From contig NZ_FOJT01000003.1 of assembly GCF_900111965.1 (NCBI RefSeq), positions 1 through 64,000 of the forward strand: a stretch of DNA of 64,000 nt, written 5' to 3'. This document shows positions 34,605 through 43,577 of the stretch, in pieces; position 1 is the first letter of the stretch; every line of letters starts with the position of its first letter. This stretch comes from Flavobacterium swingsii (lineage in GTDB: Bacteria > Bacteroidota > Bacteroidia > Flavobacteriales > Flavobacteriaceae). The position numbers and the translations under genes were made by a program. Below the pieces are notes generated by a model that was not told the DNA's origin, ran no database searches, and was given only the letters and a program-made list of their open reading frames with translations.

Positions 34605-35792
34605 ATGGTAATTTCAAAGCATCCACTTAGATTTATATTGACAGCAGTAATTGCTTGTCTTCCATTATTTAGTTTTGCAAATATTGTTTCAGATAGTACA
34701 AAAGTACACACTGAGGCAGTTCACGTAGTTTCAGATTCTGTACATACAATGACAGAAGCAGAACATTCAACAAAAGAAGCTTCTCACGATGCTCATGCAG
34801 AACCAACAGATGTAAAATCTAAAATTAAAGAATTTATAAATCATCACTTGTTAGATGCGCATGATTTTACACTTTCTGCAAACGAAGAAACAGGAGAACA
34901 CTATGGTTTTTCATTACCTATTATTCTTTGGGATAACGGTTTACAGGTTTTTTCTTCTTCAAAATTTCATCATGGTGAAAAAACCGCAGAACATAACGGT
35001 AATTTTTATGTGTTACACCACGAAAAAATATACAAAACCGATGCGTCTGGAGCTTTAGTTGAAGGACACGGAGGTCACCCAGAAAACGTTCGCCCATTAG
35101 ATTTATCAATTACTAAAAGTGTAGTTGGAATTTTATTTGTGGCAATATTAATGTTTTTATTATTTACAGGTTTAGCAAAATCATATGGTAAAAATAACGG
35201 TATAGCTTCTGGAGCTGGAAGGTTTTTCGAACCATTAGTATTATATGTTCGTGACGAAATTGCAATTCCAAATATTGGAGAAAAAAGCTATAAGAAGTAT
35301 ATGAGTTATTTATTAACCATATTTTTCTTTGTTTTCTTTTTAAATATTTTAGGATTAGCTCCATTAGGATTCAACGTAACAGGTAATATTACAATTACAT
35401 TATCTTTAGCGGTATTAACTTATTTGATTACAACTTTTACAGCTAATAAAAATTATTGGTCACATATGCTTTGGATGCCAGGGGTTCCTGTAATCTTAAG
35501 ACCTGTATTAGCAATGATTGAATTATTAGGAACAATTATCAAACCATTTTCATTAATGATTCGTTTGTATGCAAATATGATGGCGGGTCACGTAGTGTTA
35601 ATGAGTATTATTGGTTTAATGTTTATCTTTAAAAGTTGGATAGGAAGTAGTTTGTCATTTGTATTGGCATTTGCACTTTCTATTCTAGAAATATTAGTGG
35701 CATTTTTACAAGCGTATATTTTCACTATGTTATCATCATTGTATTTTGGAGCTGGTAACGAAGAGCATCATCACGAAGAAGCTCATCATTAA
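34605..35792 (+). CDS. atpB: F-type ATP synthase subunit a
   Basis: 395 residues, longer than the roughly 250-270 of most bacteria. An N-terminal signal-like segment (about 8-25) and a His/Glu/Ser-rich extension (about 26-165) precede the usual five or so membrane helices. The essential arginine is in SLMIRLYANMMAGHV, contacting the c-ring, followed by the FLQAYIFTMLSSLYF helix. The C-terminus is a short His-rich tail (EEHHHEEAHH). A long periplasmic N-terminus is typical of Bacteroidota AtpB. First gene of the operon, with its own promoter. Confidence 0.95.
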   Translation: MVISKHPLRFILTAVIACLPLFSFANIVSDSTKVHTEAVHVVSDSVHTMTEAEHSTKEASHDAHAEPTDVKSKIKEFINHHLLDAHDFTLSANEETGEHYGFSLPIILWDNGLQVFSSSKFHHGEKTAEHNGNFYVLHHEKIYKTDASGALVEGHGGHPENVRPLDLSITKSVVGILFVAILMFLLFTGLAKSYGKNNGIASGAGRFFEPLVLYVRDEIAIPNIGEKSYKKYMSYLLTIFFFVFFLNILGLAPLGFNVTGNITITLSLAVLTYLITTFTANKNYWSHMLWMPGVPVILRPVLAMIELLGTIIKPFSLMIRLYANMMAGHVVLMSIIGLMFIFKSWIGSSLSFVLAFALSILEILVAFLQAYIFTMLSSLYFGAGNEEHHHEEAHH

Positions 35793-35808
35793 AATTTAGA
35801 TTAAGACC

Positions 35809-35840
35809 TAGATTTTAGATTTTCACGAATCTAAAATCTA
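35809..35840 (+). other. Intercistronic hairpin between atpB and atpE
   Basis: 13-bp perfect stem TAGATTTTAGATT (35809-35821) / AATCTAAAATCTA (35828-35840) with a 6-nt loop, in the 99-nt gap. No T-tract follows, so an RNA stability or processing element is more likely than a terminator. Confidence 0.65.
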
Positions 35841-35891
35841 AATTCAAAAATCTAAAATCAAATTGAATGTTTAATTTTTAATATATATATT

Positions 35892-36083
35892 ATGCAAATT
35901 CCAGAAATTGTTGGAGCAGGATTAATTGTAATCGGAGCAGGTTTAGGTATTGGTAGAATTGGTGGTTCAGCAATGGACGCTATTGCTCGTCAACCAGAAG
36001 CTTCAGGAAAAATCCAAACAGCTATGATTATCGCAGCTGCACTTATTGAAGGTATTGGTTTCGCAGCTTTATTCGCGAAATAA
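35892..36083 (+). CDS. atpE: F-type ATP synthase subunit c
   Basis: 63-residue hairpin of two membrane helices joined by the polar loop ARQPE (32-36). The first helix has the GAGLGIGRIGG glycine pattern. The ion-binding carboxylate is Glu53 in LIEGIGF. The residues that mark sodium c-rings (Gln in helix 1, Glu-Ser in helix 2) are absent, so proton coupling is expected. It needs about 10 copies per complex, and hairpins lie on both sides of the gene. Confidence 0.95.
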   Translation: MQIPEIVGAGLIVIGAGLGIGRIGGSAMDAIARQPEASGKIQTAMIIAAALIEGIGFAALFAK

Positions 36084-36089
36084 AACTTA

Positions 36090-36128
36090 AAAACAATAGT
36101 TACAACGGTTGGTTGTAGCTATTGTTTT
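36090..36128 (+). other. Strong intercistronic hairpin after atpE
   Basis: 17-bp stem with one G-U pair (36090-36106 / 36112-36128, AAAACAATAGTTACAAC) and a 5-nt loop, 7 nt after the atpE stop, ending in TTTT then A-rich sequence. It could act as a leaky terminator or protect the atpE message from 3' decay. Confidence 0.75.
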
Positions 36129-36163
36129 AAAATTAAAACATTAAAAATTTATAATTATATATA

Positions 36164-36664
36164 ATGGATAAGTTAATAAATGATTTTTCGTTTGGTCTAT
36201 TCATCTGGCAGATATTGATATTTGTTGGATTAATCCTTTTATTGAAAAAATTCGCTTGGAAACCAATTCTTGATGCGGTAAATGATAGAGAAGAAGGAAT
36301 AAAAAACGCACTTCTTTCGGCAGAAAACGCTAGAACAGAAATGCAAAACCTTCAAGCAGACAACCAACGTATTTTGCAAGAAGCAAGATTAGAGCGTGAC
36401 AACATGCTTAAAGATGCTCGCGAAATCAAAGAAAAAATGATTGCCGATTCTAAAACCGAAGCGCAAGCACAAGGTCTTAAAATGATCGAGCAAGCAAAAG
36501 CTGCAATCGAAAGCGAAAAAAATGCGGCTATGGCAGAATTGAAATCTCAAGTTTCAAACTTGTCTATCGAAATTGCTGAAAAATTATTAAAAGACGAATT
36601 ATCTAACAAAGAAGCTCAAACAAAATTGGTTGAGAAAATGTTAGGAGACGTTAAATTAAATTAA
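36164..36664 (+). CDS. atpF: F-type ATP synthase subunit b
   Basis: 166 residues. One N-terminal membrane helix (about 8-28, FGLFIWQILIFVGLILLLKKF) followed by KPILDAVNDREEGIKNAL and a long charged coiled coil to the C-terminus, the peripheral stalk. Follows atpE by 80 nt containing a strong hairpin; 2 nt from atpH. Confidence 0.95.
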   Translation: MDKLINDFSFGLFIWQILIFVGLILLLKKFAWKPILDAVNDREEGIKNALLSAENARTEMQNLQADNQRILQEARLERDNMLKDAREIKEKMIADSKTEAQAQGLKMIEQAKAAIESEKNAAMAELKSQVSNLSIEIAEKLLKDELSNKEAQTKLVEKMLGDVKLN

Positions 36665-36666
36665 TT

Positions 36667-37200
36667 ATGTCAAGTACAAGAGCAGCAATTCGTTACGCAA
36701 AAGCAATTCTAGACTTAGCAACATCAAAAAATGTAGCTAACGAAGTAAGTAATGATATGTTTTTAATAGCAACAACAATCAATGGTAATTCGGAATTGGA
36801 TACTTTTATTCAAAACCCAACCATCAAAGTTGAAGCTAAAGAAAATGCGTTGTTAGAAGTTTTTGCTAACACAAATGAAGTAACAAAAAGCTTATTTCAT
36901 TTATTGTTTGAAAACAAAAGATTTGAAATTCTAGGAGCAGTTGCTTCAGAATACAACAAATTATTTGACGAAATGAATGGTGTTCAAGTTGCTAAAGTAA
37001 CTACTGCCATTCCTATGGATGCTGATTTAGAAGCTAAAGTAAAAGCTAAAATTGCAACCTTTTCAGACAAAAAAGTAACAATAGAAAATACCGTAGATGC
37101 TTCAATTATCGGAGGATTTATTTTAAGAATAGGCGACAAACAATACAACGCTTCTGTTGCTAACAGATTACAAGTATTAAAAAGAGAACTTTCTAATTAA
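36667..37200 (+). CDS. atpH: F-type ATP synthase subunit delta
   Basis: 177 residues, OSCP/delta family, linking the peripheral stalk to F1. N-terminal AAIRYAKAILDLATSKN and the C-terminal DASIIGGFILRIGDKQYNASVANRLQ signature are clear. It starts 2 nt after atpF. A small secreted-protein gene, not atpA, follows 6 nt later. Confidence 0.95.
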   Translation: MSSTRAAIRYAKAILDLATSKNVANEVSNDMFLIATTINGNSELDTFIQNPTIKVEAKENALLEVFANTNEVTKSLFHLLFENKRFEILGAVASEYNKLFDEMNGVQVAKVTTAIPMDADLEAKVKAKIATFSDKKVTIENTVDASIIGGFILRIGDKQYNASVANRLQVLKRELSN

Positions 37201-37206
37201 TAAATT

Positions 37207-37713
37207 ATGAAAAATATTTTTTTAGTATTATTGTTGATAGTTTCTTTTTTAGGATTTTCTCAAGACATTAAACTTAAAAAAGGTGAAGTTCTTGTAGACG
37301 ATAAAGCATGGCTAAACTATGATGGATGCGGAGGCTTTAGCCAATCTTGTAGTTTAATGATGACTTCCAATAAAGAAGAAGTTATTTATATGAATCTTGT
37401 TATAGTTCCTGGCGTTGAGCCAATTACAAATTACAACAAGACAGGAGACTTGAAATATATTGAAGTTAAATTTTTAGGATTAAATAAAATAATTGAATTA
37501 GATTTAACCTTTAAAAAGGCAATAAGTATTATTTATAATTCTAAATGCGTAAATGCAGATGGAACATTTGATGAAGAAAAAGTTGAAAGATTAGTAGAAA
37601 AATATGGAACTCCATTTTCTGATAGACTAAATAAAACAACCAACAATACAAACACAATAATAATAAAAGAAGAGCCAAGAAGATCTGGCGTGAACATAAA
37701 CATAGGAAGATAA
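37207..37713 (+). CDS. Small secreted protein of unknown function inside the atp operon
   Basis: 168 residues. Clear signal peptide (about 1-18, MKNIFLVLLLIVSFLGFSQ), then a beta-rich domain with DGCGGFSQSCSLMMTSNKEE (three cysteines in the mature part near 40-50 and one near 118) and an Asn/Thr-rich, basic tail. It lies in the same direction, 6 nt after atpH and 12 nt before atpA, a junction that is normally empty. No family recognised. It is probably cotranscribed; any link to ATP synthase is unlikely for an exported protein. Confidence 0.82.
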   Translation: MKNIFLVLLLIVSFLGFSQDIKLKKGEVLVDDKAWLNYDGCGGFSQSCSLMMTSNKEEVIYMNLVIVPGVEPITNYNKTGDLKYIEVKFLGLNKIIELDLTFKKAISIIYNSKCVNADGTFDEEKVERLVEKYGTPFSDRLNKTTNNTNTIIIKEEPRRSGVNINIGR

Positions 37714-37725
37714 TATTATACTATT

Positions 37726-39303
37726 ATGGCAGAAATTAAACCAGCTGAAATTTCAGCAATATTAAAAAAGCAATTATCAGGTTTCGAATCTGGTGCTACG
37801 CTAGAAGAAGTAGGATCAGTACTTCAAGTTGGAGATGGTATCGCTCGTATTTACGGGTTATCAAATGTTCAATATGGTGAGCTTGTAGAATTTGACAATG
37901 GTCTTGAAGGAATCGTTTTGAATCTTGAAGAAGACAATGTAGGTGTGGTACTTTTAGGACCATCTACAGGAATCAAAGAAGGATCTACAGCAAAAAGAAC
38001 ACAACGTATTGCGTCTCTAAAAGTTGGAGAACAAATGGTAGGTCGTGTAGTAAACACACTTGGTTTTCCTATCGATGGAAAAGGACCAATTGGTGGAGAT
38101 TTATACGAAATGCCTTTGGAAAGAAAAGCTCCTGGAGTTATCTTCCGTCAACCAGTTACAGAGCCATTACAAACAGGTATCAAAGCAGTAGATGCAATGA
38201 TTCCAGTTGGTCGTGGACAACGTGAGTTGGTTATTGGTGACCGTCAAACAGGTAAATCAACTGTTTGTATTGACACTATCTTAAATCAAAAAGAATTTTA
38301 CGATGCAGGAAAACCTGTATTTTGTATATATGTTGCAATTGGGCAAAAAGCTTCAACTGTAGCAGGAATTGCAAAAATGTTAGAAGAAAAAGGCGCAATG
38401 GCTTATACAGTTATCGTTGCTGCAAATGCTTCTGATCCAGCACCAATGCAAGTTTACGCGCCAATGGCCGGAGCTGCAATTGGAGAATATTTCCGTGATT
38501 CTGGTCGTCCAGCACTTATTGTTTATGATGATTTATCTAAACAAGCAGTAGCTTACCGTGAGGTTTCTCTTTTATTAAGAAGACCACCGGGACGTGAGGC
38601 ATATCCTGGAGACGTTTTTTACTTACACTCTCGTTTGTTAGAAAGAGCTTGTAAAGTAATTGCTGATGATGATATCGCAAAAAATATGAACGATTTACCA
38701 GATTCATTAAAATCTATCGTAAAAGGTGGTGGTTCTCTTACTGCTTTACCAATTATCGAAACACAAGCTGGTGACGTTTCTGCATATATCCCAACAAACG
38801 TAATCTCGATTACTGATGGTCAAATTTTCCTTGATGGAGATTTGTTTAACTCAGGAGTTCGTCCAGCGATTAACGTAGGTATTTCGGTATCTCGTGTTGG
38901 AGGAAATGCTCAGATTAAATCGATGAAAAAAGTAGCTGGAACATTAAAATTAGATCAAGCACAATTCCGTGAATTGGAAGCGTTTGCAAAATTTGGTTCT
39001 GATCTTGATGCTGTTACATTAAACGTAATTGAAAAAGGAAAAAGAAACGTTGAAATCTTGAAACAAGGTCTAAACTCTCCTTATACTGTTGAAGACCAAG
39101 TAGCTATTATCTACGCTGGTTCTAAAAACTTATTGAAAAGTGTTCCTGTAAATAAAGTAAAAGAATTCGAAAAAGATTTTATCGAGTACTTAAACAACAA
39201 ACACAGAGATACGCTAGATGCTCTAAAAGCTGGTAAATTAGATGACAAAATTACAGATGTTATCGAAGCTACAGCTAAAGAATTATCAGCAAAATATAAT
39301 TAA
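37726..39303 (+). CDS. atpA: F-type ATP synthase subunit alpha
   Basis: 525 residues. P-loop GDRQTGKST (171-179), [41 protein letters not shown] region with the alpha-family signature, and the [14 protein letters not shown] segment with the arginine finger. Codon use is unusually biased (CGT, GGT) compared with neighbours, as expected for a highly expressed gene. The beta subunit gene does not follow; atpG does, after a 96-nt gap with an inverted repeat. Confidence 0.97.
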   Translation: MAEIKPAEISAILKKQLSGFESGATLEEVGSVLQVGDGIARIYGLSNVQYGELVEFDNGLEGIVLNLEEDNVGVVLLGPSTGIKEGSTAKRTQRIASLKVGEQMVGRVVNTLGFPIDGKGPIGGDLYEMPLERKAPGVIFRQPVTEPLQTGIKAVDAMIPVGRGQRELVIGDRQTGKSTVCIDTILNQKEFYDAGKPVFCIYVAIGQKASTVAGIAKMLEEKGAMAYTVIVAANASDPAPMQVYAPMAGAAIGEYFRDSGRPALIVYDDLSKQAVAYREVSLLLRRPPGREAYPGDVFYLHSRLLERACKVIADDDIAKNMNDLPDSLKSIVKGGGSLTALPIIETQAGDVSAYIPTNVISITDGQIFLDGDLFNSGVRPAINVGISVSRVGGNAQIKSMKKVAGTLKLDQAQFRELEAFAKFGSDLDAVTLNVIEKGKRNVEILKQGLNSPYTVEDQVAIIYAGSKNLLKSVPVNKVKEFEKDFIEYLNNKHRDTLDALKAGKLDDKITDVIEATAKELSAKYN

Positions 39304-39308
39304 TATTA

Positions 39309-39390
39309 TTTTAAATTTTGAATTATAAATTTCGAATTGTGGTTGTCACTTTTTAAAATTTATAATTCAACATTTATAATTTAAAATAAA
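39309..39390 (+). repeat. Imperfect inverted repeat between atpA and atpG
   Basis: The left arm ATTTTAAATT-TTGAATTATAAATTT reappears as its complement (AAATTTATAATTCA ... AATTTAAAAT) before atpG. One arm has about 8 extra bases. It could form a long AT-rich hairpin filling the gap; no T-tract terminator. Confidence 0.6.
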
Positions 39391-39399
39391 AACGAATAA

Positions 39400-40260
39400 A
39401 TGGCAAATTTAAAGGAAATCCGTAATAGAATTACTTCCGTTTCATCGACGATGCAAATTACATCGGCAATGAAAATGGTTTCTGCAGCAAAACTGAAAAA
39501 AGCACAAGATGCTATTACAGCAATGCGCCCTTATGCCGAAAAACTAACGGAATTATTACAAAATCTTTCTGCTACACTAGATGGTGATGCAGGTGGAGCA
39601 TTCACAAAACAACGTGAAATTAAAAAAGTATTAGTAGTTGCCATCACTTCAAATAGAGGTTTGTGTGGTGCTTTTAATACCAATGTAATTAAGGAAGTAA
39701 AAAACCGTGCAGATTTTTATGCAGGAAAACAAGTAGATGTTTTTGCTATTGGTAAAAAAGGAAATGACGTTTTAAGCAAAACACTTTCGGTTGTTGACAA
39801 TCAGAGTTCAGTTTTTGACAATTTAACTTTCGACAATGTTGCAAAAATTGCACAAACGTTGACAGATAAGTTTGTAGCTGGAGATTATGACAAAATTGAA
39901 GTGATTTACAATCAATTTAAGAATGCTGCGACACAAATCGTTCAAACAGAACAGTTTTTGCCATTAGCACCTATAAAATCTGATAAACCAGTTTCGACAG
40001 GAGATTATATTTTCGAACCATCTAAAGAAGAAATTGTATTAACATTGATTCCTAAATCATTGAAAACTCAATTATACAAAGGAATTAGAGATTCATTTGC
40101 TTCAGAACACGGTGCTCGTATGACTGCAATGCACAAAGCAACAGACAACGCAACCGAATTGAGAGATCAGTTAAAATTAACTTACAACAAAGCGCGTCAG
40201 GCTGCAATTACTAACGAGATTTTAGAAATCGTTGGTGGAGCAGAAGCGTTGAAAGGATAA
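39400..40260 (+). CDS. atpG: F-type ATP synthase subunit gamma
   Basis: 286 residues, the central rotor shaft. N-terminal coiled-coil helix with RITSVSSTMQITSAMKMVSAAKLKKAQ and the matching C-terminal helix with MTAMHKATDNATELRDQLKLTYNKARQAAITNEILEIVGGAEAL. Last gene of the operon, closed by a strong terminator. atpD and atpC are not in the window. Confidence 0.96.
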   Translation: MANLKEIRNRITSVSSTMQITSAMKMVSAAKLKKAQDAITAMRPYAEKLTELLQNLSATLDGDAGGAFTKQREIKKVLVVAITSNRGLCGAFNTNVIKEVKNRADFYAGKQVDVFAIGKKGNDVLSKTLSVVDNQSSVFDNLTFDNVAKIAQTLTDKFVAGDYDKIEVIYNQFKNAATQIVQTEQFLPLAPIKSDKPVSTGDYIFEPSKEEIVLTLIPKSLKTQLYKGIRDSFASEHGARMTAMHKATDNATELRDQLKLTYNKARQAAITNEILEIVGGAEALKG

Positions 40261-40327
40261 GAAAAACGATAGTTTTTCAAATCTTCAAAAAGCGAAGTGT
40301 TGGAAAGGATAAGGATTTATATAGAAT

Positions 40328-40358
40328 AAAAAAAGGCTCACATTGTGAGCCTTTTTTT
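40328..40358. terminator. Bidirectional terminator after atpG
   Basis: 14-bp stem AAAAAAAGGCTCAC / GTGAGCCTTTTTTT with a 3-nt loop. It lies between the convergent atpG and prolyl oligopeptidase genes and has A/T runs on both sides. Confidence 0.88.
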
Positions 40359-42444
40359 ATTGGTTTAAGTGATACATTAAGAAACTATAAAACTCAGCTT
40401 TCTCGTTTAGACGTTTTTCATAAGTAGAAGAATCTCCATAATGACCTGCTTTTTTTGTGGTTTTTAGATATATTGGATTCTTTTGTGCAGTTCTGTTTTG
40501 TAGTTCTGCCGCAAATTTATAGGAATGTAAAGGCGGGACGCGATCATCATTTTCTGATGTAATGATTAATGTTGTTGGATAATTCGCTTCTTCTTTCACA
40601 TTATGATAGGGAGAATAACCTAATAAATAATTATAGTCTTTCTCATTGTCTACATTGCCGTATTCTTGTAACCAGTATTTTCCAGCAGTATATTTTTTAA
40701 ATATTGCCATATCAAAAGCACCAACTTTTGGAATTGCAACCTTAAATAAATCTGGTCTTTTTGTAATAGCAACCCCAACTAATAATCCTCCTTGCGAGGC
40801 ACCAGTGATGGCTAATTTGTTTGGCGAAGTGTATTTTTCTTTAATTAAATATTCGGTAGCATCAATAAAATCATTAAAGCAATTCATTTTTTTTAATCCC
40901 ATACCATCTTCATGCCATTTTTCTCCTTTTTCTCCGCCACCACGAATTTCTGCGTAAGCAAAAACACCACCTTTTTCAAGAAAATATAATAAACCAGTAT
41001 CATAATTAGGTGAACTTACAACTCCAAAACCACCATACGCTTCTAGTAATGTTGGATTGTTTCCGTCGAATAGGAGTCCTTTTTTGTGAATAATTGTGAT
41101 AGGAATATCTACATTATCTCGACTTTTATAGGTTATATTCTTTGTTTCAAAGTAATTTAAAGGAAAAAGTGTCGGTTTTGGTGGGTTTGCTAAACTATAG
41201 AAAGGTTGTTCCTTTCCGGTTTCTATATTAACTTTAAAATTACGGAAGGGCAAAGTATAGGAATGAACGCCAAAATAGAAATCTTTAGTTTCTTTGTCAA
41301 AATTCATAAACTCAATATCCATTCCGTCGGGTACTGTTATTTTTCGTATTAATTTTCCGTTATAATCATAAAATATGATATAATATTTGCCTAAGGTTTT
41401 GTATTTGCAAATTAAATAATCGTCGGAGAAAAAAGTTTGCTCAAGTAAATGCGTATATATTTGAGGAATAACTGTTTTTTCGTCTCTTCTGTCCTGAATG
41501 TCAAAGGATCGAACGTCTCCCCAATTCATTTTTTTTGAAGTAAAATAAACCCTGCCTTTGTAGTAATTAATGAATTCGAAGTTCGAATCATCATTTTCGA
41601 TAAATTTATTTAGCTTGAAATTATCGTTTTCTAAATCACTAAAATAATAATTTTTAAGACCATCTATTTTATTCGTTTCTATTAGAAAGAGCTTATTTAT
41701 TGATGTAAAAAAACTAAAACTATTTCCACTTTTAGTAGCATCAAAAATAAGTTCATCAGCATCTTGTACGTCGCCAAGTTTATGATAAAAAAGTTTAAAT
41801 GTAGAATCTTGTGCAAAAAAATCTTTATTACCATTTTGTTTATAAAAAACACCACGATCTTTGTTCCAAGAAACGCCAGAGAATTTTACATTCTTTAAAA
41901 CATCGTCTAAATCTTTATTTTTAAATAAATCGACAAACCTAATTTCCTGTTTATCACTTCCGTCGATACTTATTTTGTAAGCTAAATTTGAAGAATTTTT
42001 AGAAGGGAAATAGCCACTTAAAGTAACGTTTTTTTCAGGATAAATCTTGTTTGGATTTACAATTTCTACAGGTTCATCATCTAACGATTTCATAAAATAT
42101 AAACTGGCTGGTTTTTTCTTATCCTTACGATATCCTGCATAAAAATATTTCCCCTTCTTATTAGGTAAACTATAGGTGGTTCGAGTATCATATTCTTTTA
42201 TTTTCGACACTAATGAATAGGTTTTGCTAACTTCTAACAAATGATTATTTGTAAATTCATTTTGTTTATCGACCCAATGATTAACTTCTTCAGAACGCAT
42301 ATTTTCTAACCAAGAATAATCATCTTGATAAGAAATATTATGTTTTGTAACAGTGTTAGGAGTTTTTTTAGTTTCGAAAAATTCCTGAGAATATATTCCT
42401 GTCGAAAATAGAATAGTGATAAATAACAGCGTGTAGACTTTCAT
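40357..42444 (-). CDS. Secreted prolyl oligopeptidase, S9 family
   Basis: 695 residues. Signal peptide about 1-19 (ending GIYSQ), a beta-propeller region (about 70-410) and an alpha/beta-hydrolase domain. Catalytic Ser550 is in TGASQGG, Asp633 or Asp634 in ENDDRVPP, His668 in KKAGHYG. Such periplasmic enzymes cut short proline-containing peptides. Divergent from the GNAT gene. Length and motif order are normal for S9A. Confidence 0.93.
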   Translation of the reverse strand: MKVYTLLFITILFSTGIYSQEFFETKKTPNTVTKHNISYQDDYSWLENMRSEEVNHWVDKQNEFTNNHLLEVSKTYSLVSKIKEYDTRTTYSLPNKKGKYFYAGYRKDKKKPASLYFMKSLDDEPVEIVNPNKIYPEKNVTLSGYFPSKNSSNLAYKISIDGSDKQEIRFVDLFKNKDLDDVLKNVKFSGVSWNKDRGVFYKQNGNKDFFAQDSTFKLFYHKLGDVQDADELIFDATKSGNSFSFFTSINKLFLIETNKIDGLKNYYFSDLENDNFKLNKFIENDDSNFEFINYYKGRVYFTSKKMNWGDVRSFDIQDRRDEKTVIPQIYTHLLEQTFFSDDYLICKYKTLGKYYIIFYDYNGKLIRKITVPDGMDIEFMNFDKETKDFYFGVHSYTLPFRNFKVNIETGKEQPFYSLANPPKPTLFPLNYFETKNITYKSRDNVDIPITIIHKKGLLFDGNNPTLLEAYGGFGVVSSPNYDTGLLYFLEKGGVFAYAEIRGGGEKGEKWHEDGMGLKKMNCFNDFIDATEYLIKEKYTSPNKLAITGASQGGLLVGVAITKRPDLFKVAIPKVGAFDMAIFKKYTAGKYWLQEYGNVDNEKDYNYLLGYSPYHNVKEEANYPTTLIITSENDDRVPPLHSYKFAAELQNRTAQKNPIYLKTTKKAGHYGDSSTYEKRLNEKAEFYSFLMYHLNQ

Positions 42445-42529
42445 TGTGAGATTTTAAAAAAAGAAGCAAATGTACTTGTTTTTGAATATGAATTTTTGTG
42501 TAATTTTACCAAAAACAATTTATTTTACA

Positions 42530-42967
42530 TTGCAAACAAAAGAACTCACAACAATTCAGGAAATGCTTTCTCAATTTAAGGTTATGCAATTTTTGTATCC
42601 AAAACTGACAATCGAAAAATACGAATCGTATCTTCAGGAAATGATTCCACATAATTATACTCAAATTGCCGTTTTTGATAATGAAAAATGTATTGGAATA
42701 ACAGGTTGTTGGTTTGGTATAAAACTTTGGTCAGGAAAATATTTAGAAATAGATAATTTTATTGTGCATCCAGATTATCGATCGAAAGGAATAGGAAAAA
42801 TGCTCACCGATTATGTAAACCAAAAAGCTTTAGATTTAGGCTGTACAAACATTGTTCTCGATGCATATACACACAACTTTACCGCACATCGCTTCTTTTA
42901 TAACCAAGGTTATGGTCCAAAAGGTTTTCACTTTGTAAAAATTCTTGATGAAGAAGGATTGACATAA
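42530..42967 (+). CDS. GNAT family N-acetyltransferase
   Basis: 145 residues from the TTG at 42530. The acetyl-CoA site is IVHPDYRSKGIGKMLTDYV (V-x-P-x-x-R-x-x-G-x-G), preceded by YLEIDNF and followed by IVLDAYTHNFTAHRFFYNQGY. The frame is open from 42470, but a promoter-like TTTG (42481-42484) and TAATTTTA (42501-42508) lie inside that part, and family members start near QTKELTTIQ; hence the later start. Substrate unknown. Confidence 0.82.
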   Translation: MQTKELTTIQEMLSQFKVMQFLYPKLTIEKYESYLQEMIPHNYTQIAVFDNEKCIGITGCWFGIKLWSGKYLEIDNFIVHPDYRSKGIGKMLTDYVNQKALDLGCTNIVLDAYTHNFTAHRFFYNQGYGPKGFHFVKILDEEGLT

Positions 42968-43024
42968 AACAAATTTTGGTCTCTTTTTTGTTATACCTTT
43001 ATAATATATTCAAATCATATTAAA

Positions 43025-43507
43025 ATGAAAAAAAGTGCAATTATACTGTTGTTTTTTTTAAGCGGCATCACAACCTGTTTTTCACAAGTGGTAATCTCTA
43101 AATATTTTGACACTAAAATTCAAAAAGTACAGTATCAAAATTGGGTAGCTGGAGTAAGAGGCGGCGGCGGCGGAACAAATGTTTCTATCGAATTTAAAGA
43201 AAAACCATCTAAAGACTTTGTTTTAAATCAATTGTATTTTAGAAATAAAAAAGTAAAAATAACAGAATCAACCGACAATGTTTACTTTGCAAATCTGGTT
43301 AGAGATATAAACCGAAGAGTGAACGATGAGATTACGGACGATGCAAACCCATCGGAGAAAGAAAAAATTATAAAAACCCCATTTCCAATTTCAGAAAACG
43401 AAGCCATTTTAGAATACACTTATAAAAACATGAAAAGGTATTACAAAATTTCTAAAATAGAAGAAAAAGAAATGCTCATGTATCCATCGGCAAAACCAAT
43501 AAATTAG
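43025..43507 (+). CDS. Secreted protein of unknown function
   Basis: 160 residues. Signal peptide about 1-20 (ITTCFSQ), then a single domain with a five-glycine run near residue 47 (GVRGGGGGTNVSIEF) and alternating beta strands; C-terminal VLEYTYKNMKRYYKISKIEEKE-type strand pair. No family recognised. A -7-like TACCTTTA at 42994-43001 may be its promoter. Between the GNAT and flippase genes, same direction. Confidence 0.78.
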   Translation: MKKSAIILLFFLSGITTCFSQVVISKYFDTKIQKVQYQNWVAGVRGGGGGTNVSIEFKEKPSKDFVLNQLYFRNKKVKITESTDNVYFANLVRDINRRVNDEITDDANPSEKEKIIKTPFPISENEAILEYTYKNMKRYYKISKIEEKEMLMYPSAKPIN

Positions 43508-43577
43508 TTATTTTTGTTACTAAAAATCAAATTCTAAGAATAGAAAATTTGCGAATTTGCGGTAAAATCTTCCAAAA

